DNA of 64,000 nt from NCBI GenBank assembly GCA_030770535.1, contig JASVEC010000037.1:62001-126000 (forward strand), read 5' to 3'. The stretch is from Batkoa obscura (Eukaryota; Entomophthoromycota; Entomophthoromycetes; Entomophthorales; Batkoaceae). This document shows positions 1 through 11,215 of the stretch, piece after piece. The translations under genes and the position numbers were made by a program. Within the stretch, counting starts at the first letter, position 1. Each line of letters opens with the position of its first letter. The notes beneath the pieces are model-generated. The model searched no databases, had not been told where the DNA came from, and worked only from the letters and a program-made list of their open reading frames with translations.

Positions 1-659
1 AACTAACCACATTACTATGAATATTGAGGTGTGATGATACACATGTAAGAATGAAACTTGGCGATAATTCTTTTTTAATAACATAATAATGGTATCATTA
101 AATTCAAATATTTTAGAAAAATAAAATAGCCACACTATTTTGGTCATCTAAATAATGTTATAAATATGAGTATAATTATATAAAATAGTAATCTTACGGG
201 TATGCCAGTAGGTGTAATATCGATAGGGTTACCGAATAGAGTATAGTTATCATGTATAGTCTGTAGACTTGTAGCAATAAAAATATAAGCTGAAATTACA
301 ATCATAAAGGAATTATGAACCATTGAAATTAATCTTAAGTTATATTTTTTAATCGTATCATTATTATATAGTAAATAAACTATAGTCAAATAAATTGATA
401 GTATTATAAATACTTCTGTCAACTTCATCAGAGGCAATGATTCGCTATTAGAGATACTCCTAGTCTTTATTAAGCTTTCTAACTTTTCAATGAGATTTTT
501 ACTATTCTTATTGATCACATTTTCAATCGCATGGGTATAGGGACTGAAATAAAAACTCAATTTTTCAGTGAACTTTAATATTATATCTACTGGTAAATCG
601 TAATATGCTGCTTTTACATTGTATTGCTTACAAACCGAGTTTAATTTATCTATATTCAT
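1..659 (-). CDS. Fatty acid elongase (ELO family), 5' part; runs off the window
   Basis: Condenses malonyl-CoA with a long-chain acyl-CoA in the ER membrane. Two exons are visible. Exon 1 (198-659, 154 codons) encodes a hydrophilic N-terminus then membrane segments that fit ELO helices 1-2. A GTAAG donor at 193-197 and a TTTAG acceptor at 148-150 lead in phase 0 to exon 2 (1-147). Exon 2 reads KIFEFNDTIIMLLKKN and then FLHVYHHTS, the diagnostic histidine box of the family. The spacing and the wording around the box resemble ELOVL5-type or Mortierella PUFA elongases, though substrate cannot be told. The ATG at 659 is preferred over the one at 677 because it has A at -3. The rest of the gene lies beyond position 1. 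Confidence 0.88.
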
Positions 660-977
660 TGTGATAATTATTAGCATTAAAATCGATTGTGTATTTTATT
701 TATACTTTGAGTTTACCCTTAATCGTTATCCCTTCTTTTAAGAGCCAATCAAATCGGTTACTACTAATCCCTTTATTTACCCTTTTTTATCTGTTTGAAG
801 TATTATATTAAGCTAGTAATTACTATTGACAATACCAATATATCATAACATTTACATAAATAATAAAGAAATTACAAAGACAATTTTAAATTAATAAATA
901 ATTTTTTATTATTACATAGAACTTAACTCCGGACTATTATTAAACCTCAAAAACTCAATTTCATTAAACTCGATTAT

Positions 978-1499
978 TTAAACCATAAAAGAAACAGTCC
1001 ATGAGAACCAATTTAAAGCAGACAATGTGGTAAGAATAAAAGGTACATTGAGTGCACAGATAGTTGATAATTGATTAGGTTCAAGAGGAGCAACTGGGTA
1101 GTTAATGAACCAGATAATGGAAGCAACCATCCAAATAATAGCAAATAATAAACTGAAGCATTCTTGTAAGCCTGGAATGGAAGTCAAAGTTGTCCAACAG
1201 TTTGGAATGGCTTTGTAGATAGTATCACTATCTGAGACCATCAAAGAGAATAAAAAGGTCAACAAGGAAATAAACTGATTTGTACGTTGTAGTAAACCAA
1301 CGGGTTGATTCGCGTATATAGGATGTTGTAAAATGTAATAACCGTAAAATATAAAGTAAGCACCAGATAATAAACATTGGCTCAATTTATTACAGTCTTG
1401 GAAATCGATATTATGTACAGTTTGTTTGGTTTGGGTGGCATTGCTATTGTTATTTACAGTAGTAGTACTGGTAGTATTATTTAAAGTCGTAGAACTCAT
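978..1499 (-). CDS. Four-helix membrane protein of unknown function
   Basis: A single-exon frame of 173 codons. The first 30 residues are Ser/Thr/Asn-rich and polar, followed by about four hydrophobic segments (near residues 42-60, 72-90, 112-132 and 146-172). This layout is like MARVEL-type or other small fungal tetraspan proteins, but I recognise no family motif. There is no signal peptide ahead of the polar N-terminus. The elongase gene lies downstream on the same strand, 318 bp away, with its own start. Coding status is supported by the length of the open frame in such AT-rich DNA and by the regular membrane layout. Confidence 0.65.
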   Translation of the reverse strand: MSSTTLNNTTSTTTVNNNSNATQTKQTVHNIDFQDCNKLSQCLLSGAYFIFYGYYILQHPIYANQPVGLLQRTNQFISLLTFLFSLMVSDSDTIYKAIPNCWTTLTSIPGLQECFSLLFAIIWMVASIIWFINYPVAPLEPNQLSTICALNVPFILTTLSALNWFSWTVSFMV

Positions 1500-3400
1500 A
1501 TTAAAACTAAAATTGAATTAAAAAATAAGAAGCAATTATTATTTTATAAAAATTATAATTATTTTAATTTTATAACCGGTATTTTTATACTTTGATTTTA
1601 TTGATTTCTTGCTATACCTAAAATAACTTTATGGGGTACCTTTAAGCCTTTACATTATGCACCCCTAATTTGGTGCAATAAAGAAGGTAGAAATTACTTT
1701 ATTTTCTCCACTTTAACCAATCAAATTAGTTATCCCCCATTCAGCTAGATGGGATTAAATCTAACAATCTAAGGCATGAAACCTACAATTGTAAGTCACA
1801 ACGCTTTTTCAGCAACTTTGAAATTGACCCCTTCTTTTGCATTTTCTTTTTACTATGCTTCTTGATTTATTTTTAATTGAATTATGTCCAATTAAATGCT
1901 CATTACATGGTAAAGATGTGATTAAAATCAAAAGTTTTACTTTAATACATTATTGCTTTTAAAAATTACAGTTTTATGCACTATGAAATAATAGTTTTCA
2001 ATATTACTTTATCTATTTAATTTTTAAAAAGTTAAATAACAATAGATTTAAATGGCGCTGAGACAATATAATATAAAAGTTGGCTATTAAATGACTGTTT
2101 TAAAAAATAATTACGTAGTTCAGACAATGATCAGGATAAATAATAACTTTTATAATCTTTTTATTAGTTCATGTATTAAATTTATTTAATAATTACTTGT
2201 TAAATAGTATAATTTTAAATAAGGTGATAATAGTTGTAAATTTTGACATTTAAAATACAAAAGGCTGTTCATAAGCAAAATTACGTAGTTCCTATAGGAA
2301 TCAATATACAAATTTACTTTTATTAGCTTCAGTTAATTCATTCTATTAAATTTATATAATAATTACATATTAAATAGCATAGTTGTATCTTATTAAAGTA
2401 ATCTAATTAAATCCAAAGCTTAATACTCACAATTATTGTTGATATAATGGTATTTAAATCACAAACCTTTTTATATAAATTAGATCCGCCTGAGTTTTAT
2501 CATTGCATTTTAATTGTATTTGTTCATAGAGATTATAACTAATTGAATAAATGTCAGCAACTTTTTATTAACTTTATGTCTTTTAAATAAAACTTTAGTT
2601 TTGAAAATATCTTTTAACATTTATATTGATTTAAAATGTGAAGTTAAATTTAAAAAATAATCACTGCTTTAGGAAATCTTTTTAACTACACAGACTAAAA
2701 GATCTGAGGCTAAAAATCCACTATTAGGAGCGTTAGTTAAGTTCTTGAAAGCAAGCTAATTTTCCAGCTATAAATATTAAATTTTAATATCAACTATTGC
2801 TAAATATAGCCCATATTTATTCTTAATTTAGAACAAACAATATAATTTAAGAATTTATACCTTTAGTTAATCAATTATTCACTATATTAGTACTCAAACA
2901 TGATCATTAAAGTAACTTTTAACAAATAATCAGTCTAAAATAATAGCAATTTATTAGCTTTACCTTCATTTTATCTACAATCAAAAGAAAGTATGAGACA
3001 GACATTATTAGGTGAAGAAATAGTAGAAATGTTTTTTTTAGTTTCATCACTTTTTCCATTTTTTAAGCCTATTTGAGTAGAAAAATTGTTAGTAAAATTG
3101 TTAAGCAAAAAAATGCATCCCGTAATGTTACATTATTTTATCTTTCATGCTGCCTTTAATTTCTACATTTAAAAGACTCTATAATGAATTTGAAACTTTA
3201 TTACTGTTAAAAAAAACAACTACAACTAATAGAAAATTCATAGCCTTTCTTGTCTCATAACGTTTACTAATTCGAAATTCATGGCTATTACCCCCGATGG
3301 TTATATTAGTTTGTAGAATTCTCTAAATTTAGATTTAAAAAATGTAGAGTATAAATAACAAAGATTTAAGCCTTACACTTTTTAAATTTTAAATTTTATC
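1500..3400. other. Gene-free stretch with a degenerate direct repeat
   Basis: No coding model is supported. Positions 2107-2220 and 2277-2390 form a diverged direct repeat. Both begin TTACGTAGTTC and end near TTAAATAGTAT or TTAAATAGCAT. One MITE copy lies at 3022-3124, and the thioesterase promoter occupies the last 160 bp or so. Confidence 0.5.
3022..3124 (-). mobile_element. MITE copy 1
   Basis: Reverse orientation. Interior TTTCATCACTTTTTCCATTT is well kept; both terminal repeats are eroded. Confidence 0.75.
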
Positions 3401-4009
3401 ATGTCAGATCCAAACACCCAAAGGTTAAACAGAGTTCAAAATGCGGTAGAAATGATCCGCATTATGTGCAGCTATACAGATATCGTGTTACCCGAGGTAG
3501 GCAATTCAACCTATTAGTTCATTTTAATATTATTAAAGTATTTTGAAACCATAGAAGCTGACAAAGGTAGAATAGTACAAGAGTTTATTGTCGAAAAAAG
3601 GCATTTGGTACGTGCTTAAATTCTATCCCATTATATTTTCTAATTTTTTAAAGAACGGTGATCTTAGCATCCATGGAGGATTCTTGGCTTATCTAGTGGA
3701 TGTATGTGGTACCTATGCAATTTTGACTTTGCCAAAAGATAATGTTGGTGTTTCAGTGGATATCAATATAAGTTATTTGGCTGGTGCTAAAGTAGGCGAA
3801 AAAATTAGAGTTGTATGTAAAATAAGTTATTTAATGAAGATTACTAATAAATATAATAGGAATCAAGAGTGGATAAAATTGGACGCAGTTTGGCCTTTAC
3901 ATCAGTAGAGTTATCCAAGGTAAACAAAGATAACAAAAAAGTGATAGTTGCTTTGGGAAGGCATACCAAATTTTTGAAAGGAAATACTAAAATTCCAAGT
4001 AAATTGTAA
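3401..4009 (+). CDS. ACOT13-like hotdog-fold acyl-CoA thioesterase, array copy 1
   Basis: Predicted 4HBT/PaaI-type thioesterase hydrolysing acyl-CoA to free acid and CoA. Four exons (3401-3496, 3539-3607, 3654-3812, 3860-4009) give 157 codons before TAA, all junctions in phase 0. Exon 3 has the family signature SIHGGFLAYLVDVCGTYA (residues about 60-77) and GVSVDINISYLAGAKVGE. Exon 4 has ESRVDKIGRSLAFTSVEL, as in human ACOT13 (THEM2). Introns are 42-47 bp; introns 1 and 2 end in AAAG, intron 3 has a TACTAAT-type branch site and ends TAG. From the end of intron 2 into exon 4 the DNA is nearly identical to array copy 3. Cell location is not evident. Confidence 0.92.
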
Positions 4010-4597
4010 TAGAAGTTAGAGTATTATAGAAATTGTAATGTTATGAGTAATAAAAAAGAGCTAAATGTTGAACTTTACATTCAAGTATAATTGAACAGTC
4101 TACAAATTTTCATTCTGCCCTTTTTAAGGTACATGCTAAATATACCTTTTTTATTGAAAAATTATAATTTTGATATGAAATTTTATTAATTTAAATAACT
4201 CTGAAGAACTACTATGTGTTTAAATATAATAATCATCAAAAAACCAGATTTCTATTTCAGCTTCATGGTCTAAATTTTATAGAGCTATTACCCTTTATAT
4301 TACTTTTCTAAAGTTGCAACTTAATTCAAAATTGGCTAATTTCTGACAATATACCAAATACAGAGAATTTTGCATTAGGCATTTAAAACAACTTACTCTT
4401 GAAACAAAACTACAGACAAATAGCTAATGATATTTAAAGGTTTACCTTTTTCCAATATGTCTTTATCAGAAAGTACCACCTGTTTTATTAAAGATCAAGG
4501 TCGGATTCTTAAAAATCAAAACTATTAATATATTTTTACAAAGACCTAAAAAAAAAGGATTTTGTTTTTACTATTTTTAATTGATTCATCATAAATA

Positions 4598-4701
4598 CAT
4601 GGGGATGTATTTTTGTATTTAAGAGTTTTACTAACAATTTTTCCACTCAAATAGTGCTTAAAAGATAGAAAAAGTAATGAAGCCAAAAAAACATCTCTGT
4701 A
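4598..4701 (+). mobile_element. MITE copy 2
   Basis: Forward copy. Left end CATGGGGATGT is good, right end ACATCTCTGTA partly eroded. Confidence 0.85.
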
Positions 4702-4909
4702 TTCTTAATATTCTTGACACTAGTTGTGGAATTTTTGGTTTTTTAGACCTAATGTCCAGCACACGTGTTATCTTGAATATTTTAACCAAAAGTTCAATTC
4801 TGAAGCCCTGTATTACGAGTGAGCGTAAGTTAAATCTTTAAAAACTATATAACATACTCTCTTATATATTTGAAGTTGAATTTAAATTTAGCTGTTGTCA
4901 AAAATAGGA

Positions 4910-5013
4910 TATGGGGATGTATTTTTGTGTTTAAGAATTTTATTAACAAATTTTCCGCCCAAATAGCGCTTAAAAAATGGAAAAATAATGAAGTCAAAAA
5001 AAACACTCCCATA
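4910..5013 (+). mobile_element. MITE copy 3
   Basis: Forward copy with left end TATGGGGATGT and right end ACACTCCCATA. Shares the right-end variant ACACTCCC and GAAGTCAAAA with the copy at 40081, so these two form a subfamily. Confidence 0.9.
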
Positions 5014-5165
5014 TATATTATCAATAATTTTATGCTTTTGATATCATACAGCAAGTGGTTAACTATCAATGTATCTTTATAGCTAGTCTATTGTTTACTA
5101 TACAAATAATCAAATTTTATACATAAGGCGAATAAATGAATAGTTTGATTCTTGGTTGATTGTTA

Positions 5166-5274
5166 TATGGGGATAGGCTATATTTTTTTGCCTAATAATT
5201 TTATTAACAATTTTTCCACTCGAATAGTGCTTGAAAAATGGAAAAAGTTATGAAACCAAAAAAACAGCCCCATA
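5166..5274 (+). mobile_element. MITE copy 4
   Basis: Forward copy, left end TATGGGGATAG, right end ACAGCCCCATA; a few bases longer than the consensus on the left arm. Confidence 0.88.
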
Positions 5275-5859
5275 TGCTCTGGGGGATTTTATACAAAAAA
5301 TAATTTATTAGTTCTAACACTAAGTAATTTTTTAAAAACGAAAAATCTCTCAATTTAAGAGGATACTAAACTGTAGTCATATACTCTAGTTCTTCTTAAG
5401 TGATTGAAATCTACTAGCATATAGCAACTTATTTAGCAGGCACGATAAATCTAGCCTATTTTTCAAAAATTTTTATTTACCTCAATAAAATCAAATTTTA
5501 AATTTAACTGTTTATAACTAAAATCAAATAAGAATGGAGCAAAATAAACCAAACAAAATGGAATAACAATATTGTACCATTTTATTCTTGGAGTTGCTTT
5601 TTATTTTTGTATTTATAAGGATCTTCAATGAGCTAGAACTTGAACTGCTATTAATGAGCAATACTCGTAAAGAAAATAAAAAAGGCCATAGCCTTAATTA
5701 TTTCATGTGAATATATTATTCACAATTCGAGGCCGTTGGGTCCTATTAAATTATATTATTTTTGGTAATTCTCTAATGATAAGATAAAGTATAAATGCCA
5801 AACTTTAGGGCTTTAACTCTTCAATTCTTTAATTCTCTAATTCTTTGATTACTTTTACT

Positions 5860-6472
5860 ATGTCGGACTCAGCCGCCCGAAGATTAAACAGACTTCATAA
5901 AATGGTAGAATTGACCCGCAAGGTATGCGGCTATACAAGAACTGTGTTACCCGAAGTAAGAAGTTTTATACACTAGTTCATTTTAATATTATTAAAGTAT
6001 TTTGAAACCATAGAAGCTAACGAAAGAAGAATAGTGCAAGAGTTTATTGTCGAAAAAAGGCATTTGGTATGTATTGAAGTTAATGCTCATCGTTATATCT
6101 TAACACCTTTTTAAAGAACAACGACTCTAGCATCCATGGAGGATTTCTGGCCTATTTAGTGGACATGTGTGGCAGCTATGCAATTCTGAATTCACTCAAA
6201 GATTACTGTGGGGTTTCAGTGGATATCAATATAAGTTATTTAGCTGGTGCTAAAGTAGGCGAAAAAATTAGAGTGGTAAGTATAGAAAACCTTTTATTAA
6301 AGGCTATTATTAAATACAGTAGGAATCAAGAGTGGATAAAATTGGACGTACTTTGGCCTTTACATCAGTGGAATTATTCAAGTTAAATGGGGATAATAAA
6401 AAGGTGGTGATTGCTTTGGGAAGGCATACCAAATTTTTGAAAAGAAATACCAAGGCTCTAAGTAAATTATAG
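5860..6472 (+). CDS. ACOT13-like hotdog-fold acyl-CoA thioesterase, array copy 2
   Basis: Same four-exon, 157-codon structure as array copy 1 (exons 5860-5955, 5998-6066, 6117-6275, 6323-6472). The signature is SIHGGFLAYLVDMCGSYA, followed by GVSVDINISYLAGAKVGE and ESRVDKIGRTLAFTSVEL. All splice junctions are GT..AG with introns of 42-50 bp. This copy is clearly diverged from copies 1 and 3 through exon 3 (for example NSLKDYC in place of TLPKDNV), so it was not involved in the conversion that made those two alike. All catalytic-motif residues are kept. Confidence 0.9.
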
Positions 6473-6666
6473 TGGATATTAGAATACTATATGGGTTGTA
6501 ATATATGAAATAAAAGGGAATTTATGCTAGACTGTAAGCTCAAAGGATTATTAGTTATTATAAATTATTACATTCTCTTATTTTTCAAACTTACACATCA
6601 GATACATATTTATAGTAGGAAAAGTAAAACTTTCAACCAGTTTAGTTGTAGAAATTTGTTTTATTT

Positions 6667-6767
6667 GAGGATTTTTTTTTGGCTTCATTACTTTTTCCAT
6701 CCTTTAAGCATTATCTAAGCGGAAATTTTATTAGTAAAATTCTTAAATATAAAAATACATCCCCATA
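6667..6767 (-). mobile_element. MITE copy 5
   Basis: Reverse copy. ACATCCCCATA is intact at the right; the left terminal repeat is lost. Confidence 0.82.
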
Positions 6768-7700
6768 TTCTATAATATTTCAGCGAAGTTTTTAATTTTT
6801 TAGACTTACTATGCAATATATCCCATCTTTTCAAATGTAAAAACTAAAGATTTGAGTTTAAAATTCTCTATTAAAGATGAGTATAAGTTAATTTACTAGA
6901 AATTATTCGAGCTTCCCTGTTATATACATTTCTTTTAAACTCAACCATGCTAAATGTGCTTCATATTTTTTAAACTATAAGATAAATAATTCAAGTGGGA
7001 ATTTATGGTTAGAATTAATTTGTCATCTACTATATAAATCCTTTAAGACTACAACTGAATGAGCTTTATTAAATGTTTGGTCTGAAATAGCTATAGCAAA
7101 GCATTGATTTCATTTCTATTTCATTTCTATTTCATCTTTTATAATCAGAAGTAAAGTACGAAAAGAACAAAAGTGTAATAAAAGGGACAGTAGTGTACGA
7201 TATATTTTCGTTTATAATTTACACACTTTCCTAAAAAACGGACATTTTTGAATAAAAATTTTGCCATTTATTTGAAAAAAATTATGCATTTTCTAGTAAA
7301 CTCAAGGTTAAATTCTTCGCATCCATACATGAAAATGCGTGTGTTTTTTCAAGTAAATAACAAAATACATATTTGAAAATGTTCATTTTTTTATATGAAA
7401 GTGCTTAAACCATTAATGAAAATAGTGTATTTATGAAATAGATAAAAAGAATTACATTCTTTTGTTTAAAAGGTTTTCCAATGAATCAAAGCTTGTGCAG
7501 TTACAAAGGAACATTGGTTATAGCTATTTTCTTAAAATCTTGAGCCCAATAAGGCAAGTGTCTTTATTATTTATAGATAGATAAGGCCAAAGAAGTTAGG
7601 AGGCCAATTATCTAGAGAGTCAATTCCAATATTACTTATAAATTAATAAAAAAATTTATAGCCTTTTTTGTCTCTTTACAATTACTAATTCAAAATGAGG

Positions 7701-7715
7701 CTATTGGCTCCGATT
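7701..7715 (+). promoter_or_regulatory. Shared CCAAT-type upstream element of thioesterase copy 3
   Basis: CTATTGGCTCCGATT (inverted CCAAT box inside) ends 89 bp before the ATG of copy 3. The same 15 bases occur in the same orientation 90 bp before the ATG of reverse copy 4, with weaker versions before copies 1 (3285-3299) and 2 (5733-5747). Confidence 0.6.
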
Positions 7716-7804
7716 AAATTAAATTATATTTTCGACTATTCTTCAACAACAGACTAAGGATAAATAGTGAATTTTGGAACTTGCATTCTTTAATTACTTT
7801 TACC

Positions 7805-8416
7805 ATGTTAGACTCATCCACCGAAATATTAAGCAAAATCCAAAAAGCGGTAGAAGCTATCCGCACAATGTGTGGTTATACAAGCATCGTATTACCCAAG
7901 GTTAGATAACCAAATACACTAAACAATTTTTAATATTATTAAAGTATTTTGAAACCATAGAAGCTAAAGAAGGGAGAGTAGTCCAGGAGTTTATTGTTGA
8001 AAAAAGACATTTGGTACATGCTTAAATTTAGATCTGTTACATTTTCTGATTTTTTTAAAGAACGGCGATCTTAGCATCCATGGAGGATTCTTGGCTTATC
8101 TAGTGGATGTATGTGGTACCTATGCAATTTTGACTTTGCCAAAAGATAATGTTGGTGTTTCAGTGGATATCAATATAAGTTATTTGGCTGGTGCTAAAGT
8201 AGGCGAAAAAATTAGAGTTGTATGTAAAATAAGTTATTTAATGAAGATTACTAATAAACATAATAGGAATCAAGAGTGGATAAAATTGGACGCAGTTTGG
8301 CCTTTACATCAGTAGAGTTATCCAAGGTAAACAAAGATAACAAAAAAGTGATAGTTGCTTTGGGAAGGCATACCAAATTTTTAAAAGGTAAAGGGGGAGG
8401 TGTAAATAAGCTATAA
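7805..8416 (+). CDS. ACOT13-like hotdog-fold acyl-CoA thioesterase, array copy 3
   Basis: Four exons (7805-7900, 7945-8013, 8061-8219, 8267-8416) give 157 codons before TAA. The 5' donors are a little unusual (GTTAGA and GTACAT). Exons 1 and 2 are distinct from copy 1, but exon 3, intron 3 and most of exon 4 are almost base-for-base the same as copy 1. The last nine codons differ again (KGGGVNKL ending). The HGG signature, the DINISYLAGAKVGE segment and ESRVDKIGRSLAF are intact. The patchwork is best explained by gene conversion inside the array. Confidence 0.9.
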
Positions 8417-9535
8417 TGTATCTTAGAGTGTTACAAAGCTTGCAGCATCATTGGATAAAGAAGTATTGATCCTGAATTGTATGCTTGATGGTAATAAATG
8501 ACAATGATTATAATTAATAGCATTTAATTCTTTCCTTAAATGTATACGTCAAGTGCAAGTTTTATTTATAGAAGTTGCTATAACTATAGCCCAACATCTA
8601 ATTTTTTAGTTGATAATGGCTTGGGGAGCATTGAAGTATTTATTGTGAAAAATTTAGGAAGTGCTTACTATTCTATTTTACTTTATTGCTTAAATTTTAT
8701 AAAACTGTGAGCGTGAGTCATATTACTGCTTTCAATAAGTTGCAATGCCATTGTGTAAATAAAAGCATTTTATTAACATTGTTATGTGTATTTTGCATAA
8801 AAATATTTAAAATGATTTCAAGAAGAATGTCAATATTTAAAGAATGACTTATTTTTTAAAAACAGTTTAGAGTTTTAGAAAGTATACTTAAAGACGAGAA
8901 ATCCAAATAACTTTTAATGTTTGAAATTTTATTAGCTACTTTATCTAGGTTGTAAGAACTTGTTACACTTTGTATCTGCTGTTTATAATTTACTTTTCTG
9001 CACTTTGTATTTTTCAATATTATACTTTTTATTGAAACTAGACACCATTAATTTTAAAATTTGATAGCTGTTTTATGGAAAAGTATGGAGAGATGTTTTT
9101 ATTTCGTCGCTTTTTCCATTTTTAAACACTATTTAAATGAAAAATTGCCAGTAAAATCCTTAAATAAAAAATATAACCTCATAAAATCTAACAAAAATTA
9201 TAACAATATTTCAAAAAAATGTTTCAACTTTTAAATTTGATAATAACTTTTAAATTTGATAATAACTTTAAAATCATTTCAAGTCAATTGTTATTGAGAA
9301 CTGTAAAATGCTTTAATAGTTTCCAATCGTTAGCTCGAAATAGCAGGTTTTTGAACCTTGTACAACTTTTAGTTGCAATCATATTATTATTTCTAAAAGG
9401 ATATATTCGGCTACATGAGTTCAAGGGTGATATGATAGACTTTCTTAATGACAAGTATTTTTTTGTATACAAAATCCGATATGTGCCCTCGTTTATTTCA
9501 TATAGCACAGAACATCTATAAGATTCGGATGCCTA
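8417..9535. other. Intergenic with one MITE and a 19-bp tandem duplication
   Basis: A reverse MITE copy lies at 9084-9183. At about 9230-9270 a 19-bp unit, TTTTAAATTTGATAATAAC, is present twice in tandem. Positions 9290-9535 look less AT-rich and are open on both strands for 75-100 codons, but the translations show no recognisable protein. Confidence 0.45.
9084..9183 (-). mobile_element. MITE copy 6
   Basis: Reverse copy, ends TATGGAGAGATGT and ATAACCTCATA; moderately decayed. Confidence 0.78.
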
Positions 9536-10136
9536 CTACAATTTGCTTTTATTTACATCGTTGTCTTTTAAAAACACTGTATGCCTCACCAAAGCGGTTA
9601 TAGCCTTTTTATCATTTGCATTTTGCTTAAATAGCTCTACTGATGTGAAGCCTAAATTGAGCCCAATTTTATTTACTTTTGTATCCTATCAATTATGGTT
9701 AGTATTTTTTCTAACTATTTTTTGTTAATTTCCCACTTTAACTCTATTTTCCACTTTAGCACTAGCCAAGTAACTTATACTAATATCTACCACAATCCCG
9801 GGGTACTTTTTAAGGGTAATTAATATTGGATAGACAGCATAATGATTTATAAGGTAAGCTATAAATCCATCATAAATACTATTCTTGGGATTCTTTAAAA
9901 AATTAAAAAGTAATTGATGGATTAGAATCTATGTTTTTATTGAGTGTTTTTCAGTAATAAACTCCTGAACTACTTTTCCTTCTTTAGCGTATATGGCTTT
10001 AATATACTATAATCATTAATATATACTAATATATGAAACTGTTTCCTTTGGGTAAAATAATGCCTATATAATTAGGTCTTTTATCAGACACTACGCCATT
10101 TTTTTGTACTTTGTTTGTTATTTGGTTGCCTGTCAT
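9536..10136 (-). pseudogene. Decayed thioesterase, array copy 5
   Basis: The same four-exon layout can be traced on the reverse strand from an ATG at 10136 to TAG at 9536, but the gene looks dead. The HGG signature has become YDG, the exon 1 donor reads GGAAAC and the exon 3 donor GGAAAT instead of GT, and exon 2 has lost residues. Conserved pieces such as ISYLASAKV and LVRHTVFLKD remain recognisable. The tail shares KSKL with copy 4, so copies 4 and 5 probably arose together as the reverse-strand half of the array. Confidence 0.8.
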
Positions 10137-11215
10137 TCTTTAGTAAATTAAATTTAAACGGCAAGATTGATAAGTGATTCAATTACTACCTATTATAACT
10201 GACAACTTACCTAAGTGATACATTCCTTCTTTTCAAAAAATTCACCCGAATTTATCTATCTTTTAATAAGACCATTTGATTAAAAAATTGCTCAGGTTTA
10301 AATCTCAATAGTTTTTTATTAGATGCTCTTTAAGCTATCTGATATAGTCTACTCAAAAAGAACAGCTAGTCTATTTTTGAAACTACTTATAGAATTGATA
10401 TACTACAATTTAACTTATTAATTTTAAGCATTGTTCTATAATAAATCAAAATTAGGGTTGATGTTAGAGTTAAGATACAGTGCTAATATAAATTGTTCTA
10501 ATTTCAATGTTATCTTCGTTAGCTTCAAGGTTAGCTTTGTATTAATTATAGTATTAATATTAACGCAATTATAATATTTATATTAAAGCTAATATTAAAT
10601 TTTGGCTAGTTTTGTATTATATTTTATATTGATAGTTTTTAAGATATAAAGGTATTAAACGGATTGTAGGACTAATTTAATATAATAACATGCTCATGTG
10701 ATTCCAAGACAAAGCGTTTAGTTACCGGGATTGTTTATAAATAAATAAGTGAGTTCTTTTTAATATATAACAAATTTTTAAAGACTATTTCATGTTTTAA
10801 ACATTAAGAGTCATTCCAAGAATTATCACAAATACACCTTATAAAATAGCTCTTCAAGTATATCATATTAAAATATCAATTCAATTATGAGAATAATTTA
10901 TTAGAACATAATTGAGCAGAAAAGTTGACAGTTTATACTTGGAAAAACGACTGTTGGTTTTGCTATTTTATTAAGTTTCACTGTGTTAATTTCTTTATTG
11001 CTTTTCAGTCCTCGCTGGTCAAAACATAATGTCTTGTTTTATTATACTTTAGTCAAGATTCTATGTTATTCTAGAGGTTTTTTGCTTGAATATATTTTAA
11101 GAATATATACAAATGGTCATAGCCGATTTGATTTTGCAATTTTTTAAAATAAAACTCAATATAAGTCTTAATTATTTCATATACTATAATAACATTTATT
11201 ATACATATGTACTTT
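10137..11215. other. Gene-free AT-rich stretch
   Basis: No supported gene or MITE. Positions 10450-10620 are built of loosely repeated short words (TTAGGG, TTAGAG, TTAGCT, TAATATTA) that look like a degenerate microsatellite. Confidence 0.4.

Larger units (their letters stand above)
4010..5859. other. Intergenic, carries three MITE copies
   Basis: AT-rich with no supported gene. It holds MITE copies at 4598-4701, 4910-5013 and 5166-5274, and ends in the promoter of thioesterase copy 2. Confidence 0.6.
6473..7804. other. Intergenic with one MITE
   Basis: No supported gene. It contains a reverse MITE copy (6667-6767), a short TTTCATTTCTA tandem repeat near 7110-7135, and from about 7660 the promoter block shared by the thioesterase copies. 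Confidence 0.55.

Noticed and set aside
4845-5082. Open frames on both strands near 5 kb
   Set aside because: Both run through a MITE copy; the open frame comes from the element, not from a gene.
9219-9521. Open frames on both strands between thioesterase copies
   Set aside because: Neither translation shows a family motif, and the forward one starts within a 19-bp tandem duplication.
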